Source: Clostridia bacterium (GTDB taxonomy: Bacteria; Bacillota; Clostridia; TANB77; CAG-508). From it: a stretch of 10,587 nucleotides of DNA. The position numbers were made by a program, and so were the translations under genes. The stretch is from NCBI GenBank assembly GCA_900754285.1, contig CAAECB010000027.1, forward strand, positions 1 to 10,587. Reading direction: 5' to 3'. Below, piece after piece: positions 6,706 to 10,587 of this stretch. Position 1 is the stretch's first letter; each line of letters opens with the position of its first letter. The notes beneath the pieces were generated by a model. It was given only the letters and a program-made list of their open reading frames with translations. It did not search any database and was not told the origin of the DNA.

Positions 6706-7563
6706 TTATAAAGCTACTGGAATTTTTCCTAGTTTTATTTCTTTATTATAATCATAATTTTCTATTTCAAAATCATCTAATTTGAATTCATAAAAATCTT
6801 TTGTCTTATTATTAATTATCAATTTCGGACTACATTCTACTGGCTCTGCTTCAATTAATTTCTTAATTAGTGGTATATGTCTATCATAAATATGGCAATC
6901 TCCTATATTATGTGTTAATGTTCCCACTTCTAGTCCAGAAACTTGTGCAAACATACACAGTAATGCTGCATATTGCATTGTATTCCAACCATTTGCCGCC
7001 AACATATCTTGTGACCTTTGATTTAAAATCAAATGCAATTTTCCTCCTTTTACTAACCATTGCGTTCCATATGCACATGGTTCTAAGTTCATTTCTTTTA
7101 AATCTTCGTGATTAAAAATATTTGTCATTATTCTTCGACTTGCTGGATCATTTTTTATTAAATATAATACATAATCTACTTGATCCATGCTTTTTATTCC
7201 TTCTTTTGTTTTAAATTCATATTTTTTTGCAAGCTGATATCCATATGCTTTTCCTATAGTTCCATCTTTTCCTGCCCATTGGTCCCATATATGTGAATTT
7301 AATTCACTTACTTTATTGGTCTTTTTTTGCCATATCCAAAGTATTTCATCTATTGCTCTTTTTATTGTTTGACTGTTATTTCTTAGTGTTATCATTGGAA
7401 ATTCTTTCCCTACATCATATACATTTTGCACTCCTACTATTGATATATAATTGGCCTCTGTTCCATCTTCCCATCTTGTCCTTACTCCTGTCCCTTCTGA
7501 TGTATATCCTTCTTCTAAAATCTTCTTACATGTTTCTTTAAAATTTTTGTCCGCCTGTGTCAT
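6706..7563 (-). CDS. thyA: Thymidylate synthase (ThyA type), variant active-site flank
   Basis: ThyA methylates dUMP to dTMP with 5,10-methylene-tetrahydrofolate, releasing dihydrofolate. The 285 residues align end to end with the 264-residue E. coli enzyme, with a constant offset of 17 across the catalytic core: nucleophile Cys163 (E. coli 146), SRRI with Arg143 and Arg144 (126/127), QRSQD with Arg183 and Asp186 (166/169), Asn194 (177), and GDCHIYDRH with His224 and Tyr226 (207/209). Glu73 matches E. coli Glu58. The C-terminal end is PVAL against PVAI. The usual PPCH around the nucleophile is EPCA, so the adjacent His is Ala164, and the N-terminal substrate loop is longer. I believe such a subgroup occurs in Clostridia. 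Start ATG with a perfect AGGAGG 7 nt upstream; TAA stop. First gene of its unit, preceded by a promoter at about 7594-7629. Confidence 0.95.
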   Translation of the reverse strand: MTQADKNFKETCKKILEEGYTSEGTGVRTRWEDGTEANYISIVGVQNVYDVGKEFPMITLRNNSQTIKRAIDEILWIWQKKTNKVSELNSHIWDQWAGKDGTIGKAYGYQLAKKYEFKTKEGIKSMDQVDYVLYLIKNDPASRRIMTNIFNHEDLKEMNLEPCAYGTQWLVKGGKLHLILNQRSQDMLAANGWNTMQYAALLCMFAQVSGLEVGTLTHNIGDCHIYDRHIPLIKKLIEAEPVECSPKLIINNKTKDFYEFKLDDFEIENYDYNKEIKLGKIPVAL

Positions 7564-7593
7564 TTATAATCCTCCTAACAAATAAGATTTTTA

Positions 7594-7629
7594 CAATCTG
7601 AGTATATCACATTAGAATAAAAATTGCTA
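7594..7629 (-). promoter_or_regulatory. Promoter of the thyA-folA-SPL unit
   Basis: The minus strand reads -10 TATACT (7601-7606) preceded by TGA, an extended -10 TGATATACT identical to that of the dcd promoter. Seventeen nt upstream lies only a weak -35, TAGCAA (7624-7629), which an extended -10 can tolerate. The DNA further upstream is A/T-rich like an UP element. Just downstream, AGATT and AATCT (7584-7599) can form a small 5-bp hairpin near the transcription start. Confidence 0.6.
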
Positions 7630-7672
7630 GGATTATTTTAAATTTTTTATTTTACTAGTTATATTAAAAAAT

Positions 7673-7711
7673 AAAAATGTGAAAACTTTTTATTTTTTGC
7701 TTCACATTTTT
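7673..7711 (-). terminator. Intrinsic terminator after the PflX-like gene
   Basis: In the transcript AAAAATGTGAA (7711-7701), starting at the last base of the stop codon, pairs perfectly over 11 bp with TTCACATTTTT (7683-7673). The loop is 17 nt. The 3' arm runs into a U-rich tract (TTTTTATTTTTT). The stem is AT-rich and weak, but its placement and U-tract fit Rho-independent termination and separate this unit from thyA. Confidence 0.65.
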
Positions 7712-8604
7712 TATACTTCCCATTTAGGCACATACTCTTCTTCATGTTCTCCAAGTTCTTGAATAAAACCATTTTCTATACCCAACTTATCTATTTCATC
7801 TTGAATTAACTTCCACTCACATGTAGTCAATTTTCTATTAATATTATATTTATCTTCTTTTGCTTTATATGTTGGAAAATACTGTGCCATAACACTTACA
7901 TAAATCTCTTTTGGTAATTCACTACTAATCCAATTTAAAACTTTTTTACTATTTTCTATATTATTAGGTAAAACTAAATGTCTAATCATAACACCTTTTT
8001 GCATTATTCCATCATCATTAAAAACTGGTGTACCAACCTGTTCAATCATTTCTTTTATAGCCTTTGTTGCTATTTCTAAATATTGTGGTGCATTTGATAA
8101 ATTTTTTGCTAATTCATTATCAGCATATTTTAAATCTGGTAAATAAATATCTACATAACCTTTTAGCATCTTTATTGTTTCTAGACTTTCATATCCATTT
8201 GTATTATACACTATTGGTATTTTTAATCCATTTATTTTAGCAATTTTTAAAGCCTCTATTATTTGTGGAACATAGCTTGTTGGAGTTACCAAATTAATAT
8301 TTTCAACATTTCTTTCTTGTTGCTCTAAAAATATTTCTGCTAACCTTTTTATAGTTATTTCTTTTCCTTTTCCTAATTGACTAATTTCATAATTCTGGCA
8401 AAACACACAATTTAAATTACAGTTAGAAAAAAAGACTGTACCAGAGCCTTTTTCTCCACTTATACATGGTTCTTCAAATTGATGTATTGAATATAATGCT
8501 ATTTTTACATTTGCACTTGCTTTGCATTTTCCTGTTTGCCCATTTTTTCTATTCACCCCACAATTTCGTGGGCATAAACAACAACTCTCCAATATTTCTT
8601 GCAT
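7711..8604 (-). CDS. PflX-like radical SAM protein (COG1313 type), function unknown
   Basis: This resembles the pyruvate formate-lyase activating enzyme-related group often labelled PflX. The radical SAM motif Cys62-X3-Cys66-X2-Cys69 in NCNLNCVFCQNYEIS (61-75) binds the SAM-cleaving [4Fe-4S] cluster. The N-terminus holds a further cysteine set, Cys8, Cys9, Cys11, Cys15 and Cys27 (CCLCPRNCGVNRKNGQTGKC), typical of the group and probably a metal site. GTVFFSNC before the motif and VYNTNGYES (132-140) and YLPDLKY (154-160) match the radical SAM barrel. No membrane segment or signal is seen; a cytoplasmic protein. The 297 residues are near the usual group length of about 300. ATG start, GAGGT 11 nt upstream; TAA stop. 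It is last in the ftsZ unit, 58 nt after the membrane protein gene. No glycyl radical enzyme partner is present in the window, so its substrate cannot be stated. Confidence 0.85.
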   Translation of the reverse strand: MQEILESCCLCPRNCGVNRKNGQTGKCKASANVKIALYSIHQFEEPCISGEKGSGTVFFSNCNLNCVFCQNYEISQLGKGKEITIKRLAEIFLEQQERNVENINLVTPTSYVPQIIEALKIAKINGLKIPIVYNTNGYESLETIKMLKGYVDIYLPDLKYADNELAKNLSNAPQYLEIATKAIKEMIEQVGTPVFNDDGIMQKGVMIRHLVLPNNIENSKKVLNWISSELPKEIYVSVMAQYFPTYKAKEDKYNINRKLTTCEWKLIQDEIDKLGIENGFIQELGEHEEEYVPKWEV

Positions 8605-8662
8605 TTAATTTTTCTACCTCTTACACTAAAATTCTTACAACCTGTAATCTTCTTTATTTAAA

Positions 8663-9385
8663 CTATTCGACTTTAGTCACATATAGTTTATCATTTTCAC
8701 CTTTTTCTATTGTTAGTTTCTTTTTAGTAAATTTATCAATATTTAATTTTACCTTGTCTATTATTTCTGTTGGACCTTCTGTATTTTTCACACTAAATAC
8801 AGTTTCCTCAGTTACACTTTTTATAGGAATATCAAATTCTGTTTCTTCTGCAGTTTTATTTTCTTCATCAATAATTACATCTTCTGGTTCATTTGAATAA
8901 TCTTCTAAATATTCGACTATTTCTACTTCATATCCTTGTTTTGTTTTCTTTATATTGTTTATTAAAAATTTGTCATTTTCTGTGTCTAATTCAACATTTG
9001 TTGCCACATATGTATTCTCATCTGATTGATATTCAAATGATGTATTTCCATCCTTTGAAAATTGTTTTGCAAAATCTGTATTAAAAATTTCTTTTGCCTT
9101 TTCTTGTATTTCTTCGAATGTTATATCTTCATATTTTTCCATATTTTTCTTTACAACTTCCCACACCCATTTATCTGGTGCGTCATTTATATTTTGGAAT
9201 TTAGGTAATGCTTCTCCTGTTACTTCTTTCCACATATATATATTTGTCACATATACTTCTATATTATCCACTTCTTCAGCTGATATTTTTGAACTTTCTA
9301 TCTGATTTCTTTGATTAATATACATTCCTATAAATATTACTAATAATATACATATAATTGCTATTAACTTTTTCAAACTTATCAC
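8663..9385 (-). CDS. Single-pass membrane protein of unknown function downstream of ftsZ
   Basis: I do not recognise this family. The 240-residue product has a short basic start (K5, K6), one strongly hydrophobic segment (about 6-23, LIAIICILLVIFIGMYI) and a soluble remainder, so the bulk is probably outside the membrane with the N-terminus inside. Cys12 lies within the hydrophobic stretch and is not preceded by a lipobox, so it is probably not a lipoprotein. The soluble part is Glu/Asp- and Lys-rich, with an acidic stretch at about 158-185 and Trp52, Trp73 and Trp75 early on; it reads as alpha-helical first and beta-rich later. The start as given is GTG with a poor ribosome site (GAAAGA right against it). 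A TTG at 9376-9374, preceded by AAAGAG 8 nt upstream and giving MKKLIAI, is an equally good start. It begins 13 nt after the ftsZ stop, so the two are very probably cotranscribed and perhaps translationally coupled. TAG stop. Confidence 0.8.
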   Translation of the reverse strand: MISLKKLIAIICILLVIFIGMYINQRNQIESSKISAEEVDNIEVYVTNIYMWKEVTGEALPKFQNINDAPDKWVWEVVKKNMEKYEDITFEEIQEKAKEIFNTDFAKQFSKDGNTSFEYQSDENTYVATNVELDTENDKFLINNIKKTKQGYEVEIVEYLEDYSNEPEDVIIDEENKTAEETEFDIPIKSVTEETVFSVKNTEGPTEIIDKVKLNIDKFTKKKLTIEKGENDKLYVTKVE

Positions 9386-9398
9386 TCTTTCTTTGGTA

Positions 9399-10367
9399 TT
9401 ATTTAACTTCTACAGTTTCTTCAACACCTGTTGCTATAATAGTAACGCTTACATCTCCATTCATATTGTTATCTATTACAGTTCCAAAAATCACATTTGC
9501 ATCCTCACTTATTTGGTCATTTATTACTGCAATTGCACTATTTATTTCCAATAAACTTAAACTTTCATCACCTTTTACATTAAAGATAACACCTTTTGCT
9601 CCATTTATTTTGCTTTCTGTTAGTGGATTTGCTATTGCTTGTCTTACTGCTTCTTCTACTTTTTTCTCTCCAGATGCTCGTCCTACTCCCATATATGCTT
9701 TTCCTCTATATCTAACTGTTGTTGCTATATCTGCAAAATCAATGTTTACTTCCCCTATTGTTGTTAACAAATCTGTTATTCCTGATATTGCTTGTTCTAA
9801 TACTCCATCTGCTAATGAAAATGCTGAATTTAATGTTATTTTTGTATCTGTTGTTTTTAGTAATTTGTCATTTAAGATTACTATTAAATCATCTACATTT
9901 TCTTTTAATTTTTGTGTTCCATAGTCTGCTCTTAATTTTCTTGCTTTGCCTTCAAACATGAATGGTTTTGTTACAACTCCTATTGTTAATATTCCCATCT
10001 CTTTTGCAACTTCTGCTACAACTGGTGCTGCTCCTGTTCCTGTTCCTCCTCCCATTCCAGCTACTATAAATACCATGTCTGCTCCTCTAACTATGTCTTT
10101 TATTTGCTCTTTGTTCTCAATTGCTGCTCTTTCTCCTACATTTTCATTTGCTCCTGCTCCTAATCCTTTAGTTGTTTCTATTCCTATTTGCAATATATTT
10201 TTTGTTTTGGCTCTTTTTAATGTTCCTGTTTCTGTATTTAATAGATAATATGTTACTCCTTTTATATTATCTTCTATCATTCTATTTACTGCATTATTTC
10301 CTGCTCCCCCTACTCCTATTACTTTTATCTTTGGTGTACTTGAAATTTCTTGTGGTTCATTATACAT
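9399..10367 (-). CDS. ftsZ: FtsZ, divergent and lacking the C-terminal tail
   Basis: FtsZ is the tubulin-like GTPase that forms the division ring. The core is intact: GVGGAGNNAVNRM (18-30), KGLGAGANENVGERAA (67-82), the tubulin signature GGGTGTG (106-112), and the T7 loop NIDFADI (208-214) with the two acids that activate the neighbouring subunit's GTP (Asp210, Asp213). The protein stops at ATGVEETVEVK (312-322), the end of the globular domain. Typical FtsZ has about 380 residues, with a linker and a conserved C-terminal peptide (DIPTFLRNR type) that binds FtsA, SepF and EzrA; both are absent. The T2 loop is NTETGTL where most have NTDAQAL, and GEVN replaces GLIN before T7. ATG start with AAAGGA 9 nt upstream; TAA stop. 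This looks like a second FtsZ or a lineage-specific form. First gene of its unit, next to a membrane protein that may be its anchor (inference). Confidence 0.95.
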   Translation of the reverse strand: MYNEPQEISSTPKIKVIGVGGAGNNAVNRMIEDNIKGVTYYLLNTETGTLKRAKTKNILQIGIETTKGLGAGANENVGERAAIENKEQIKDIVRGADMVFIVAGMGGGTGTGAAPVVAEVAKEMGILTIGVVTKPFMFEGKARKLRADYGTQKLKENVDDLIVILNDKLLKTTDTKITLNSAFSLADGVLEQAISGITDLLTTIGEVNIDFADIATTVRYRGKAYMGVGRASGEKKVEEAVRQAIANPLTESKINGAKGVIFNVKGDESLSLLEINSAIAVINDQISEDANVIFGTVIDNNMNGDVSVTIIATGVEETVEVK

Positions 10368-10431
10368 TTTTTACATTCCTTTCTGCTTTTATGCTGTTTT
10401 ATCCCTTTTAATTTTTTTCTTATTTTTTGTT

Positions 10432-10467
10432 TTACCTATTTTTATCACATTTTTTGTTTTAATTCAA
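10432..10467 (-). promoter_or_regulatory. Candidate promoter of the ftsZ unit
   Basis: On the minus strand TTGAAT (10462-10467) is spaced 17 nt from TAAAAA (10439-10444), which is preceded by TGA as in an extended -10. Each hexamer matches consensus at four of six positions. It would give a 5' leader of about 65 nt. In such AT-rich DNA a chance match is possible. Confidence 0.4.
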
Positions 10468-10514
10468 TAGATTATCATTATAAATTTTAATTTTTTTATA
10501 TTCTAGGAAACAAT

Positions 10515-10587
10515 ATGAAACTTTTTAGTTTCGCAACACAAAGTGAAAATAAATTGCCAAAAAGCATAGTATCAGGTATAATAGAAA
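10515..10587 (+). CDS. Possible start of a divergent gene, truncated by the window edge
   Basis: An ATG at 10515 opens a reading frame that runs without a stop to the last base (24 codons): MKLFSFATQSENKLPKSIVS and four more residues. A plausible ribosome binding site, AGGAAA, lies about 6 nt before the ATG. I do not recognise the protein. A perfect 6-bp inverted repeat, gaaact and agtttc (10517-10532), begins at the G of the start codon. The frame is too short to be sure it is coding. If real, it is transcribed away from ftsZ, and the 147 nt between them hold both promoters. Confidence 0.45.
   Translation, partial: MKLFSFATQSENKLPKSIVSGIIE

Noticed and set aside
8663..9385. Lipoprotein assignment for the membrane protein because of Cys12.
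   Set aside because: The residue before the Cys is Ile and the Cys lies in the middle of the hydrophobic stretch, so there is no lipobox.
9374..9401. Possible frameshift that would restore an FtsZ linker and C-terminal peptide.
   Set aside because: After the TAA stop, the next frame opens a hydrophobic membrane segment and no D-x-P-x-F-L-R-like peptide appears in any frame nearby, so the short form looks genuine.
9358..9924. Plus-strand open frame of 188 codons antisense to ftsZ.
   Set aside because: The minus-strand frame is an unmistakable FtsZ core; the antisense product has no recognisable motif.

Overview
This is an AT-rich stretch of a low-GC Firmicutes genome, most likely a member of the Clostridia. 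The reasons are the base composition, the purine-rich Shine-Dalgarno sites (AGGAGG, AAAGGA), a MutS2 with an Smr domain, a ComEB-type dCMP deaminase and a protein of the spore photoproduct lyase family. A spore former or a descendant of one is plausible, but I cannot name the species. All nine complete genes lie on the minus strand and pack tightly. A possible tenth, divergent gene starts at the right edge on the plus strand and runs off the window. I see no tRNA, rRNA, CRISPR array, insertion sequence or phage gene.

Read in the direction of transcription (right to left) there appear to be three transcription units. Unit 1 (10367 to 7711) holds a short FtsZ that lacks the usual C-terminal tail, a single-pass membrane protein of unknown function, and a PflX-like radical SAM protein. 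It ends in a likely intrinsic terminator at 7673-7711. Unit 2 (7563 to 5124) starts from a promoter with an extended -10 and holds thymidylate synthase (thyA), dihydrofolate reductase (folA) and a spore-photoproduct-lyase-like radical SAM protein. Unit 3 (4972 to 96) starts from a very good promoter at 5060-5095 and holds dCMP deaminase, MutS2 and elongation factor 4 (LepA).

Units 2 and 3 share a theme. dCMP deaminase makes dUMP, ThyA converts dUMP to dTMP while oxidising methylene-THF to DHF, and DHFR reduces DHF again. The SPL-like protein belongs to a family that reverses a thymine photodimer. The promoters of units 2 and 3 share the same extended -10 string, TGATATACT, which fits joint expression.

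The points most worth a second look are: the tail-less, divergent FtsZ linked to a membrane protein; the SPL-like enzyme in which the catalytic H-donor cysteine appears to be serine; a long inverted repeat that brackets the ribosome binding site of that gene directly after the folA stop codon; the ThyA active-site variant; and a two-hairpin structure downstream of lepA.
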